DNA from: Tachypleus tridentatus
Taxonomy: Eukaryota > Arthropoda > Merostomata > Xiphosura > Limulidae
Direction of reading: 5' to 3'
Length of the DNA: 64,000 nucleotides
Assembly: GCF_004210375.1 (NCBI RefSeq)
Contig: NC_134833.1
Coordinates: forward strand, 17,415,396 to 17,479,395
Each line of letters starts with the position of its first letter. The stretch's first letter is position 1. The notes under the pieces were generated by a model. It was not told where the DNA came from. It saw only the letters and a program-made list of their open reading frames with translations, and did not search any database. This document shows, one piece after another, positions 36,456 to 46,509 of the stretch. The position numbers and the translations under genes were made by a program.

Positions 36456-36802
36456 GATAAGTTAATCAAGGATTTTTACAAACTGTTATAGAAGTTAATA
36501 CAGAGTGACAGTTATTCTTAGACCTGATTCACGTGGTGCGTGTTTATATTGTTTCGGACCATATTCACACTCGTGAAAACAACAAAAGCTGTAGTTACGA
36601 TCAGTAATATAAATTAACGAATCCGTATTACAGGCGTAATTTACAAATAATAAATACTTTATTTTTTGTTTCCATTATTCACGCAAAGCTGTGTTAGGGT
36701 TATGTAAAATTAGACTGAAGGAAGAGGTTAAATCTTGGGCTACTGTAACCATATAGTTGTATGTGACCTTTACTCTTATAACGCACTCGTGGGTTTATAG
36801 CG

Positions 36803-36920
36803 ACTAGCTGGAGTACCCGTATCTATATATATATATATATATAAAACTATATAACTAGCAAGAGTACTGATATATATATAACTAGCTGGAGTACTCGTAT
36901 ACATATATAAAGTATATATA
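36803..36920 (+). repeat. Small AT-rich tandem repeat with (TA)n
   Basis: Three imperfect units of ACTAGCTGGAGTACYCGTAT followed by (AT)n. The (TA)n run at 36824-36843 is the longest. Confidence 0.8.
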
Positions 36921-36979
36921 AAGTAACGACAGAAAGTGTTCGTACCCCTGCGTCGAGAATAGTTTTTTCCTCATAACTT

Positions 36980-37266
36980 GGGGCCTGGCATGGCCTAGCG
37001 CGTAAGGCGTGCGACTCGTAATCTGAGGGTTGCGGGTTCGCGCCCGCGTCGCGCCAAACATGCTCGCCCTCCCAGCTGTGGGGGTGTTATAATGTAACAG
37101 TCAATCCCACTAATCGTTAGTAAAAGAGTAGCCCAAGAGTTGGCGGTGGGTGGTGATGACTAGCTGCCTTCCCTCTAGTCTTACACTGCTAAATTAGGGA
37201 CGGCTAGCACAGATAGCCCTCGAGTAGCTTTGTGCGAAATTCGAAAACAAACAAACAAACAAACAA
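36980..37266 (+). mobile_element. SINE family A inserted in the left Tc1 arm, perfect TSD
   Basis: GCGTAAGG subfamily, full length, with tail CAAACAAACAAACAAACAA. The 12-bp duplication TCCTCATAACTT is exact at 36968-36979 and 37267-37278. Leaving out the SINE and one duplicate makes the left Tc1 arm continuous and alignable to the right arm (CTCATAACATAAAAAGTATC read inverted), so this SINE is younger than the Tc1 insertion. Confidence 0.95.
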
Positions 37267-37771
37267 TCCTCATAACTTAAAAAGTATCATGATTAGGATA
37301 ATGAAAGTATAATATATTATAAATATTATACTAACACACATCTACATAAATCTTTATGTAAATTAAACGACAAATAAACTGTTTATAAACAAATAACCAA
37401 ACATAGGAGGGGCCGAAAGTGTTCGTGCGTCAACTTTAATGATCTGTTGTGTAGCCTTTCAGGTGAATTACTTGGCGCAATCTCTCCTCATAGCCCTCCA
37501 TGATAGTTTAACAGTACTCGACTGGTATTTTCTTCCATTCTTCTTTACAGAAGGCCTCCAACTCTTGCAAGTTTTTCGGATGATGCTGATGAACCCTGGT
37601 CTTCAACTCATGCTAAACGTTTTCAATTGGGTTGAGATCGGGTGACTGCGATGGCCACTCTAGAACGCTTATATGGTTCCTCTGCAACCAGGATTGCACA
37701 TACAGTGGTATCTCGGTTCTCGAACGACTCTCTTCTCGAACAATTGGGTTTTCGAACATATTCATATTCAT

Positions 37772-37867
37772 CAAGTGTTCAACTGTGATGTGACAGGCCT
37801 CTTTTGGAAGAAAATGCCAAAGATGACCTTCATCACCAAGGAGGAGAAGTCACTGCTAGGACACAAG
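37772..37867 (+). repeat. 96-bp ectopic duplicate of Tigger transposase sequence
   Basis: Aligns without indels to 38642-38737 at an offset of 870 bp, with about 4 mismatches by eye. It covers the segment around the first catalytic Asp (FNCDVTGL) and the following [11 protein letters not shown] motif. It lies inside the 5' subterminal region, upstream of the transposase start, where this family has no coding sequence. It accounts for most of the 67-residue frame at 37673-37876. Confidence 0.9.
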
Positions 37868-38084
37868 TTTTTGTGAAAAAAATGTCTCGGTTGTCGAACA
37901 TAAACTCGGTTCACGAACCCCTGAAATAACCCAAACGACCTTTCGACCATTTTCGGCCCACGCTAAGCTTGCCCAAAACATTTTACCCGCACTAGTCGCT
38001 CAGTCCACACCCCCGCTAAAATCTGATGTGAACGTTCTCGTTTTTCGTTTTGTTTTTCTAAATATTCTGATTAAGTAAGCCACC

Positions 38085-39851
38085 ATGGGGTCAAAGAAGG
38101 ATAATGAAAGCAGCAAACCAAAAAGAAAAGTTGTTAAAGGCGCAATAAAGGTGAAAAAAGATCTCATAGTGAAGTGTGAGAGTGGTGTTCGCGTGTTTAA
38201 CCTTACTACACAGTTTGGTATGGTGAAGTATACAGTCTGCAACACACTGAAAAATAAAGAGGTCATCAAAGGAGCTGATGTTGTAAAAGGAGTGACAGTG
38301 CTTACGAAACAAAGATCACAAACAATGGAAGAGGTAGAAAAAACGGTTGTTGATTTGGGTAAACGAAAAACAGTTAGCTTGTGATAGCATTTCTGAGACC
38401 ATCATTTGTGAGAAAGCAAAGCAGTTGCATTCTGACCTCCTGAAAAACACCCCCTGAAACGAGTGCTGATATAAGTGATGGCTCTAAGGCTAGTAGGGGT
38501 AGTTTAAAAAAATTTAGGAAGAGAAGTGACATGCATAGTGTGGTGAGACATGGGGAGGGTGCTAGTTCTAACAAAGACGCTGCTGATAAATTTGTTAGGG
38601 AATTTTAGGACTATGTAGAAGCTGAGGGTTTTATTTTCCAACAAGTGTTCAACTGTGATGTGACAGGCCTCGTTTGGAAGAAAATGCCAAAGAGGACCTA
38701 CATCACCAAGGAGGAGAAGTCACTGCTAGGGCACAAGCCAATGAAGGACAGGCTAACTTTATTGTTATATAGTAATGCAAATAGGGACTTAAAATTTGAG
38801 CCTTTGCTTGTGCACCATTATGAGAACCCGAGGGTTTTTAAGAAAAATAATGTCTTGAAAAGTAAACTAAATGTTATGTGGAGAGCTAATAGTAAAGCAT
38901 GGGTAACCAAGCATTTTTTATGGAGTGGGTCCATGAAGTGTTTGCCCCAAGTGTAAAGAATTACCTCACAGAAAAACTGTTGCCACTCAAGGCCCTTCTT
39001 GTGATGGACAATGCACCTGCTCACCCACCAGGCTTGGAGAACGGGTTGGTGGAGGAGTACAGTTTCATTACGGTGAAGCTCTTGCCCCCTAACACGACTC
39101 CTCTCATTCAGTCCATGGACCAGCAGGTCATATCGAACTTTAAAAAACTCTACACCAAAGCACTGTTTCAAAGGTGCTTTGAAGTGACCTCTGATACAGA
39201 GTTAACCCTCAGAGAGTTATGGAAAAATCACTTTAATATCCCCCATTGCTTGAGGATCATAGACAAAGCCTGGAGGAAAGTATCTTTGAGGACCATGAAC
39301 TCAGCTTGGAAGAAATTGTGGCCAGACTCAGCAGCAGATAGAGAATTTGAAGGCTGAGCCTGTTGTCGAGGATATTGTCTCACTAGACAAGTGTATGGTC
39401 TTGAATGTGAGTGGTGATGATGTTGGTGGAAGACCACAACACTGAGCTTGCCACAGAAGAACTCCAAAACCTTCAGAAGGAGGAGCAACAGAAGGCAACT
39501 GAGGAAGTGTCTTCAGATGAGGAGGGGAGAAGGGAGGATGTTCCTAGTTCACTAATCAAGGAAATGTGTGGAAAATGGAGAGAGTTACAAAGTTTTGTGG
39601 AAAAATATCTCCCTGACAAAGCTGTAGCAAATCGCAGCATAAACCTTTTCAATGACAATGCCATGTCTTACTTCAGAAATATTTTAAAATGCGGACAGAA
39701 ACAAACCTCATTAGACACGTTTTTAGTTAGAAATAGGTCCAGTGAGTCTCAAGCAGGTTGTAGCGGTGCAAAGGGACAGAAAAGAGAAAGAACCCCAGAA
39801 GGAGAGTTACCTGACGTTTCTATGGAAGGTGACTCCCCTTCCAAACAATAA
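38085..39851 (+). pseudogene. Tigger-type (TIGD1-like) transposase, broken
   Basis: Tigger/pogo transposases have an N-terminal CENP-B-like helix-turn-helix, a DDD catalytic core and an acidic C-terminal tail. The start at 38085 has a good context (GCCACCATGG), and residues 1-99 include VKGVTVLTKQRSQ. The frame then shifts near 38350 and carries stops at about 38457 and 38607. The core resumes with [18 protein letters not shown] (38645), breaks at about 38910, then continues with LLVMDNAPAHPPGLENG (second Asp) and TPLIQSMDQQVISNF (third Asp) to 39357. A last piece, 39411-39851, matches the C-terminal part (VEKYLPDKAVANRS, ERTPEGELPDV). The usual E in the D-E-T-G motif is V. All three Asp residues survive, but several frameshifts and stops make it a pseudogene. 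The family is domesticated in vertebrates; nothing here suggests domestication. Confidence 0.92.
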
Positions 39852-40128
39852 TAACCCTCCTACTCTCCACGTTCCTTTCCATCTTTCACTTACACCATCA
39901 GCTCTCCTCAGCACAGGTAAAGTGCAGTTAAATTTTCATTTATTGTTTTTTATTGTTTTTATAGTTTTTGTGGTTGACATGTAAGTATTATTATACAGGT
40001 ATAAATAAGCAATATTTTTACTTAAAATGCTTCATAATGCGTAATATTTGAAGCTCTGAAATGGATTCATTTAATTTACAGTATTTCTTATGGGAAAAAT
40101 TGATTCGGTTTTCGAACAGCCTTCTGGA

Positions 40129-40247
40129 GTGTGTGTTTTCTCATAGCAAATCCACATCAGGCTATCTGCTGAGCTCACCGAGGGGAATCGAACCCCTGAT
40201 TTTAGCGTTGTAAATCCGGAGACATACCGCTGTACTTGCGGCGGGCC
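40129..40247 (-). mobile_element. SINE family B inserted in the right Tigger end, perfect TSD
   Basis: Complete 119-bp inverted copy, from the GTGTGTGTTTTCTCATAGCA tail side to tRNA 5' end GCGGCGGGC. The 12-bp duplication CAGCCTTCTGGA is exact at 40117-40128 and 40248-40259. It splits the Tigger terminal repeat, so it is the youngest layer at this point of the stack. Confidence 0.95.
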
Positions 40248-41393
40248 CAGCCTTCTGGAACGGATTAAGTTCGAGAATCGAGGTACAACTGTATTTCGAT
40301 GTGTGCTTGGGGTCATTGTCGTGCTGGAAGATCCAACGACACCCAAGCCGCAAGTTCCCAGCATCATTCTTGATATAATTGCCTAATATATCAACGTACT
40401 CTTCTTTTTACATGATTTCGTTGACGCGGTGAAAGCTGTCTACACCAGAAGAGCTGAAGAAACCCCATAGCATGATCAAGCCACCTCCGTGTTTAACTGT
40501 AGGGACGGTGTTTTTTGGAAGATTTCGTTCTCCCTTCTTAAGGAAAATATAGCGAACATCATTGTGGCCGAAAAGCTCGATTTTAGTCTCGTCTGACCAA
40601 AGAATACTCTTCTAATAGGTAAAGGGTTTATCTACATGCTTTCTTGCATACCTCAATCATGCTTCTAAATGAACAGGCTTTAAATATGGAGTTCTACGAG
40701 GATGGCATGCTTTGAACTCAGAAGAGTGTAACATGTTAGTAACTGTAGAGGTGCTTACTTCAACCCCAGTTTCTGTATGTCATTACGTGTTAAACGAAGG
40801 TTCCTACTAACTTCTCTGAGAACCTTCCTCTTGGCTCTCTCTGGTATTTTGGTGGGGCGTCCGGAACGGGGGAGGTTAGCAGTTGATCTTGTGAGCTTAA
40901 AGTTGGGAATTATGCATTGAACAGTAGATTTAGGCACATTAAGTTGTGTAGCAATACCGGAAAGAGACACACGAGACTTGTATTTTACAATAATTCGGTT
41001 TTTTAAATCACTGAACAGTTTCCTGTTCGCCATGATGATAAAGCAGATAATGACGGAGACGACACTAAATTGCCAGAAGTACATTTTTTGCTGGCTAAAT
41101 TCCAATAATTATGAACCAAGTGTCTAGTTTTGGAATGATATAATGTAGTTTATTCATCAAACTAAACAAAAGTTTTACCGGAATATCAGTTTTTTCACGC
41201 GTTCTGAAATGTACGAACACTTTCTGCTCCTCCTATGTTTGGTTATTTGTTTATAAACAGTTTATTTGTCGTTGAATTTAAATAAAACTGTATATAGATG
41301 TGTGTTAGTATAATATTTATAATATACCACACGTCTATTAGCCTAATCGTGATACTTTTTATGTTATGAGCAAAATACCACTCGGGACGCAAC

Positions 41394-42105
41394 CTTGACG
41401 GAAGTTATGTAATTTCATGGTTAATAAAATGTTTTCTTAGGACATGATAAGTTGCTTCCCTCTATTGTAAGAACACCCTTAAAAATCACAAAATACAAAT
41501 TGTGAGAATGCAACACAGCAGGCATCTTCGCGTGAACCCAGCAAATATCTTCACGCCACATTTGGTGAAGATCCATCTACAGGGGGCGTAGTTACGTGAA
41601 TATACTACAGACAGTACTGTTGTATTTATATAGATTTGTAACGACTCTTTAAAACGATTTGTTTAGAGTTATGATATACTGAGAAGAATGTAAATACACG
41701 TGTAGTCCGTTAATCCTGTGTTTTAACCTTCCGTGTTAAACGTAGACTGTTAAACAAGTACAATTTAGAAAAGATTCGTCGTACAGTAAAAACATTAGAG
41801 AAGGCACCAGATGAGGGAATCTATATTTTACTTTGAAGCCTACATCGTCTACACTAAACCTCTTAATGGCATAGTAAGGATAGTTTAGTGGCCATAGTGT
41901 TACAGAAAGAGTATATAAATATACAACTGACCAGACAGCGCTATGGCGATGTCTAATTTTGCTGTTTTTGCAGTTCGCATAAAATAAACAGCTTTAGGAA
42001 TGCGTTCAAGATGGGCAAATGGTATAGTATATATATATACGGATAGAAGAAAGGTGAATAATATGTGTATATATATATTTTATTTTTTGAGAAAATTAAT
42101 TTTTT
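41394..42105. other. No gene seen
   Basis: Unique sequence downstream of the Tc1 arm. A 92-residue frame starting at 42000 runs into the SINE that follows. Confidence 0.5.
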
Positions 42106-42216
42106 GTTTAGAGTTAAGCTACACAATGGGCTACCTGTGCTCTGCCTATCCAGGGTATCGAAACCCCGATTTTAGCGGTATGACTCCGCAGATATACCGG
42201 TATGCTACTAGGAGGG
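42106..42216 (-). mobile_element. SINE family C
   Basis: Inverted copy: GTTAAGCTACACAATGGGCT, CTGTGCTCTGCCTATCCAGG, GTATCGAAACCCCG, GATATACCGGTATGCTACTA. Confidence 0.82.
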
Positions 42217-42307
42217 CAAATAGAAAATTAATACTGATAGATTTAAGTAAACAAAATCAAATTGCAGGACTGAGTTAAAAACAACAAATCCAAACCTGTG
42301 ACTAATT

Positions 42308-42463
42308 ATATTAGTTTGTTATAACCAAACACAAGCTGAAACAAAAATAGGGTACATTTTATATCCCACATTATAAGTTGTACCCTGAGATCCCTTCAAT
42401 TAGTGTACCGTTTTTTATTTCTTATTTTTGTTTCGGCTTGTTTTTGGTTATAACAAACTAATA
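42308..42463. mobile_element. MITE-like element with 42-bp terminal inverted repeats
   Basis: The left arm begins ATATTAGTTTGTTATAACCA and runs to about 42349. The right arm, 42422-42463, is its inverse with three or four differences (ACACAAGCTG against AAACAAGCCG). The 72-bp middle holds no coding frame. TA steps at both outer ends fit a Tc1/mariner-type target, but the AT-rich flanks make the TA duplication ambiguous. No relative with a transposase is in this window. Confidence 0.8.
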
Positions 42464-42917
42464 TATATATATTTTCATTTTGAAATGTTAGGTAATTTTA
42501 TATATATATATAATGAACCCCAATTAACGCGGAAGAAGAAAACCTAGTGTTTTATTTAACATTGTAATTTCTTGCATTTAAATATGGAGAAACTAGCCGC
42601 CATTTTGTGTCACTTTCACTATCTAAAGACGTTTCGTAGGTAGACTGGTTACATTGACAAAATACCCGCAAACAAAACGAAACTACATAAATCTCCCTTT
42701 GAATATATATACGTTCCACCAGCCTCATATTGAATAAGTAAGAGGTCGTGATAATCGACTAATTATATTCATTTCTTCATGAAATAGAGAATGTGACTTG
42801 AACGATATAAGCTTTTGTTCGATACATCAGGAATTTATAGATTCTGGTATGGTATCCTCTCAAGCTGTGATTGAGCACGTGTTGAACCGTTGGATTGAGT
42901 CTGAGAGTTTTCTTTGT
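42464..42917. other. No gene seen
   Basis: AT-rich, with (TA)n near 42498-42510. No gene is supported. Confidence 0.5.
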
Positions 42918-43094
42918 CGTTAATCCGAGGGTCAAGAGTTCGAATCGTCTTTACCGAACATGCTTGATATTTCAGCCGTGGGGAAGTTATAATGTGTTTG
43001 GCCAATCCCACTATTTGTTGGTAAAAGAGTAGCCCAAGAGTTGGCAGTAGGTTATAGGGTAGATAGCTTTGTGTAAGTTTAAAATAAACCAAGT
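42918..43094 (+). mobile_element. SINE family A, internally deleted
   Basis: Starts in the anticodon arm (GTTAATCCGAGGGTCAAGAG), with TTCGAATC at the B-box position, GTTATAATGTG and AAAAGAGTAGCCCAAGAGTT in the body, then a jump to GATAGCTTTGTGTAAGTTTA and a short tail. Confidence 0.8.
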
Positions 43095-43916
43095 TGCCCA
43101 AACTATTTCAATATTCAGCTACTTAATATTATATATATATATATAAACTGGTGCCCGATTATTGTTCAACTGGCATGAAAATAATTGAAAGGAATTTTAT
43201 TTATTCAATTATTTTCAATAGAAAAACAGCATTTCTTTGAATATATATATTATTTTCTCACTCTGAACAAACACTGTCACGTGCAGATGACCTAGGAATT
43301 CATGTATAACTTGAAGTTTTCAACAGAATGGCCAGTTTTACTGAGGTTTACGCCTATAAATATTCAATAAGTTCTCCTATTGAATAATATTATCTATCGA
43401 AAAAATGCTTTTCTTCGTATTAAATTTGATTTCAACGTATTTCAGAAGTGCTTTTATATTTACATCTAATATAACTACTTGTTATGCCTTAGTCATGTGC
43501 TTAGTATGTGAATAATTACTATTGTTTTATAGTGATATTTAACTTGATGGATCAATAATCTGAGAGTAAGTTTTTAAATACAGTGACTTAATAAACCTGT
43601 TTTGATTGTTATTTCTACTTCAATCCATGGAGATAAAGTTTGATACCATTTTCTTAGAAGTTCTTTAGACATTGCCTTAATTATCGAATGATTTCACTTT
43701 ACCCATTCTTCACGGGTTTAGTTAACATTTCACAAGTGGTCGATTTGCTGGGCCAGTGACTCTCAAACGTTTAGTGCTAACGTACCATTTTTGGTTTAAT
43801 TTGTTTTTGAATTACAAACTCAGACCTAGTTAAAAAACCTTGTAACAAAATTTTATATTTTTAACAGTTACCAATTAATACGAAAGGTGCGATTGCTTTT
43901 TTTCTGGTACGGTTGA
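43095..43916. other. No gene seen
   Basis: AT-rich, with a short (TA)n run at about 43130-43145. No coding or RNA gene is recognised. Confidence 0.55.
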
Positions 43917-46509
43917 AAAATATGTGGTACCATCTTTCTCAAAATATGTGGTGCCATCTTTGTCAAAATATGTGATACCATCTTTGTCAAAATATGTGGT
44001 ACCATCTTTGTCAAAATATGTGGTACCATCTTTCTCAAAATATGTGATACCATCTTTGTCAAAATATGTGGTACCATCTTTGTCAAAATATGTGGTACCA
44101 TCTTTGTCAAAATACGTGATACCATCTTTGTCAAAATATGTGGTACCATCTTTGTCAAAATATGTGATATCATCTTTGTCAAAATATGTGGTACCATCTT
44201 TGTCAAAATATGTGGTACCATCTTTGTCAAAATATGTGATATCATCTTTGTCAAAATATGTGATACCATCTTTGTCAAAATATGTGATATCATCTTTGTC
44301 AAAATATGTGATATCATCTTTGTCAAAATATGTGGTACCATCTTTGTCAAAATATGTGATACCATCTTTGTCAAAATATGTGGTGCCATCTTTGTCAAAA
44401 TATGTGGTGCGATCTTTGTCAAAATATGTGGTACCATCTTTGTCAAAATATGTGATATCATCTTTGTCAAAATATGTGATACCATCTTTGTCAAAATGTG
44501 TGGTGCCATCTTTGTCAAAATATGTGGTACCATCTTTGTCAAAATATGTGGCACTATCTTTGTCAAAATATGTGATACCATCTTTGTCAAAATATGTGGT
44601 ACCATCTTTGTCAAAATATGTGGTACCATCTTTGTCAAAATATGTGGTACCATCTTTGTCAAAATATGTGATATCATCTTTGTCAAAATATGTGGTACCA
44701 TCTTTGTCAAAATATGTGATACCATCTTTGTCAAAATATGTGATATAATGTTTGTCAAAATATGTGGTACCATCTTTGTCAAAATATGTGATACCATCTT
44801 TGTCAAAATATGTGATATCATGTTTGTCAAAATATGTGGTACCATCTTTGTCAAAATATGTGATACCATCTTTGTCAAAATATGTGATATCATCTTTGTC
44901 AAAATATGTGGTACCATCTTTGTCAAAATATGTGATACCATCTTTGTCAAAATATGTGATACCATCTTTGTCAAAATATGTGGTGCCATCTTTGTCAAAA
45001 TATGTGGTGCCATCTTTGTCAAAATATGTGGTGCCATCTTTGTCAAAATATGTGGTACCATCTTTGTCAAAATATGTGGTACTATCTTTGTCAAAATATG
45101 TGATACCATCTTTGTCAAAATATGTGGTACCATCTTTGTCAAAATATGTGATATCATCTTTGTCAAAATATGTGGTACTATCTTTGTCAAAATATGTGAT
45201 ACCATCTTTGTCAAAATATGTGGTACTATCTTTGTCAAAATATGTGATATCATCTTTGTCAAAATATGTGATACTATCTTTGTCAAAATATGTGATACCA
45301 TCTTTGTCAAAATATGTGGTACCATCTTTGTCAAAATATGTGGTGCCATCTTTGTCAAAATATGTGGTGCCATCTTTGTCAAAATATGTGATATCATCTT
45401 TGTCAAAATATGTGGTACCATCTTTGTCAAAATATGTGATACCATCTTTGTCAAAATATGTGATACCATCTTTGTCAAAATATGTGGTGCCATCTTTGTC
45501 AAAATATGTGGTGCCATCTTTGTCAAAATATGTGGTGCCATCTTTGTCAAAATATGTGGTACCATCTTTGTCAAAATATGTGGTACCATCTTTGTCAAAA
45601 TATGTGATATCATCTTTGTCAAAATATGTGGTACTATCTTTGTCAAAATATGTGATACCATCTTTGTCAAAATATGTGGTACCATCTTTGTCAAAATATG
45701 TGATATCATCTTTGTCAAAATATGTGATACCATCTTTGTCAAAATATGTGGTGCCATCTTTGTCAAAATATGTGGTACCATCTTTGTCAAAATATGTGGT
45801 ACTATCTTTGTCAAAATATGTGGTACCATCTTTGTCAAAATATGTGATATCATCTTTGTCAAAATATGTGGTACCATCTTTGTCAAAATATGTGATACCA
45901 TCTTTGTCAAAATATGTGATATAATGTTTGTCAAAATATGTGGTACCATCTTTGTCAAAATATGTGATACCATCTTTGTCAAAATATGTGATATCATGTT
46001 TGTCAAAATATGTGGTACCATCTTTGTCAAAATATGTGATACCATCTTTGTCAAAATATGTGATATCATCTTTGTCAAAATATGTGGTACCATCTTTGTC
46101 AAAATATGTGATACCATCTTTGTCAAAATATGTGATACCATCTTTGTCAAAATATGTGGTGCCATCTTTGTCAAAATATGTGGTGCCATCTTTGTCAAAA
46201 TATGTGGTACCATCTTTGTCAAAATATGTGGTACCATCTTTGTCAAAATATGTGATATCATCTTTGTCAAAATATGTGGTACTATCTTTGTCAAAATATG
46301 TGATACCATCTTTGTCAAAATATGTGGTACTATCTTTGTCAAAATATGTGATATCATCTTTGTCAAAATATGTGATACTATCTTTGTCAAAATATGTGAT
46401 ACCATCTTTGTCAAAATATGTGGTACCATCTTTGTCAAAATATGTGGTGCCATCTTTGTCAAAATATGTGGTGCCATCTTTGTCAAAATATGTGGTACCA
46501 TCTTTGTCA
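43917..46509 (+). repeat. 24-bp minisatellite, about 108 units, with higher-order structure
   Basis: The unit is AAAATATGTGGTACCATCTT plus TGTC, 24 bp. Variants fall mainly in the GGTACC hexamer (GATACC, GATATC, GGTGCC, GGTACT, GATACT) and in a rare ATGTTTGTC. The marker pair GATATAATG and, two units on, GATATCATG occurs at 44745 and again at 45921, exactly 1,176 bp or 49 units apart. As 24 bp is 8 codons, four frames stay open, giving up to 912 residues on the minus strand (DKDGTTYF-type) and 679 on the plus (KICGTIFV-type). Variants change amino acids in each frame examined, so there is no sign of coding constraint. Confidence 0.97.

Larger units (their letters stand above)
37703..40291 (+). 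mobile_element. Tigger/pogo DNA transposon nested in the Tc1 transposase
   Basis: Terminal inverted repeats: CAGTGGTATCTCGGTTCTCG at 37703 and, at the right end, the inverse of CAGTTGTACCTCGATTCTCG ending at 40291. TA dinucleotides flank it at 37701-37702 and 40292-40293, the TA duplication typical of pogo/Tc1/mariner elements. Subterminal TCGAAC-rich text (GTTTTCGAAC at about 37750 and 40109) is typical of Tigger ends. It contains a plus-strand transposase relic, a 96-bp ectopic copy of its own transposase, and a family B SINE. Confidence 0.93.
37436..41033 (-). pseudogene. Tc1-family transposase, broken and interrupted
   Basis: Tc1/mariner transposases cut and paste their element, using an N-terminal paired-type helix-turn-helix pair and a DD34E catalytic domain. 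The N-terminal part starts at 41033 (ATG) and shows LNVPKSTVQ and the linker NLPRSGRP, then loses frame near 40755. Downstream, LWSDETKIELFG (about 40600) holds the first Asp and HDNDPKHTS (about 40310) the second. At 40291 the gene is cut by the Tigger element. It resumes at 37702 and reaches [14 protein letters not shown] with the third acidic residue near 37635, then a stop at 37436. Counted across the junction, the second Asp and the Glu are 34 residues apart. Several in-frame stops and a frameshift remain apart from the insertion, so it cannot be active. Confidence 0.9.
36924..41393 (-). mobile_element. Tc1-like DNA transposon with long terminal repeats, host of nested insertions
   Basis: Left-arm text (for example AACGACAAATAAACTGTTTA and CAAATAACCAAACATAGGAG, 37365-37410) recurs inverted near 41233-41273. 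Weaker similarity continues outward to about 41390 on the right and, discounting a SINE, to about 36930 on the left. The motif GAAAGTGTTCGT occurs at the outer left end (about 36932) and the inner left end (about 37415), and inverted at the inner right (41213-41224). This fits the IR/DR terminal architecture known for some Tc1 elements. The right outer repeat is lost or diverged. Between the arms lies a broken Tc1-type transposase on the minus strand. Outer limits are approximate. Confidence 0.88.

Noticed and set aside
36824..36843. (TA)n as part of the Tc1 element
   Set aside because: It lies outside the leftmost terminal-repeat motif at about 36932 and belongs to a separate small tandem repeat.
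38085..39851. Domesticated TIGD-like host gene
   Set aside because: It has multiple frameshifts and stops, and it still lies between recognisable Tigger ends with TA duplications, so it is a dead transposon copy.
43140..43220. Similarity to about 55915-55990 in inverse orientation (GTGCCCGATT and TGGCAT blocks)
   Set aside because: Only short blocks match and the order is not consistent, so I could not support a shared element.
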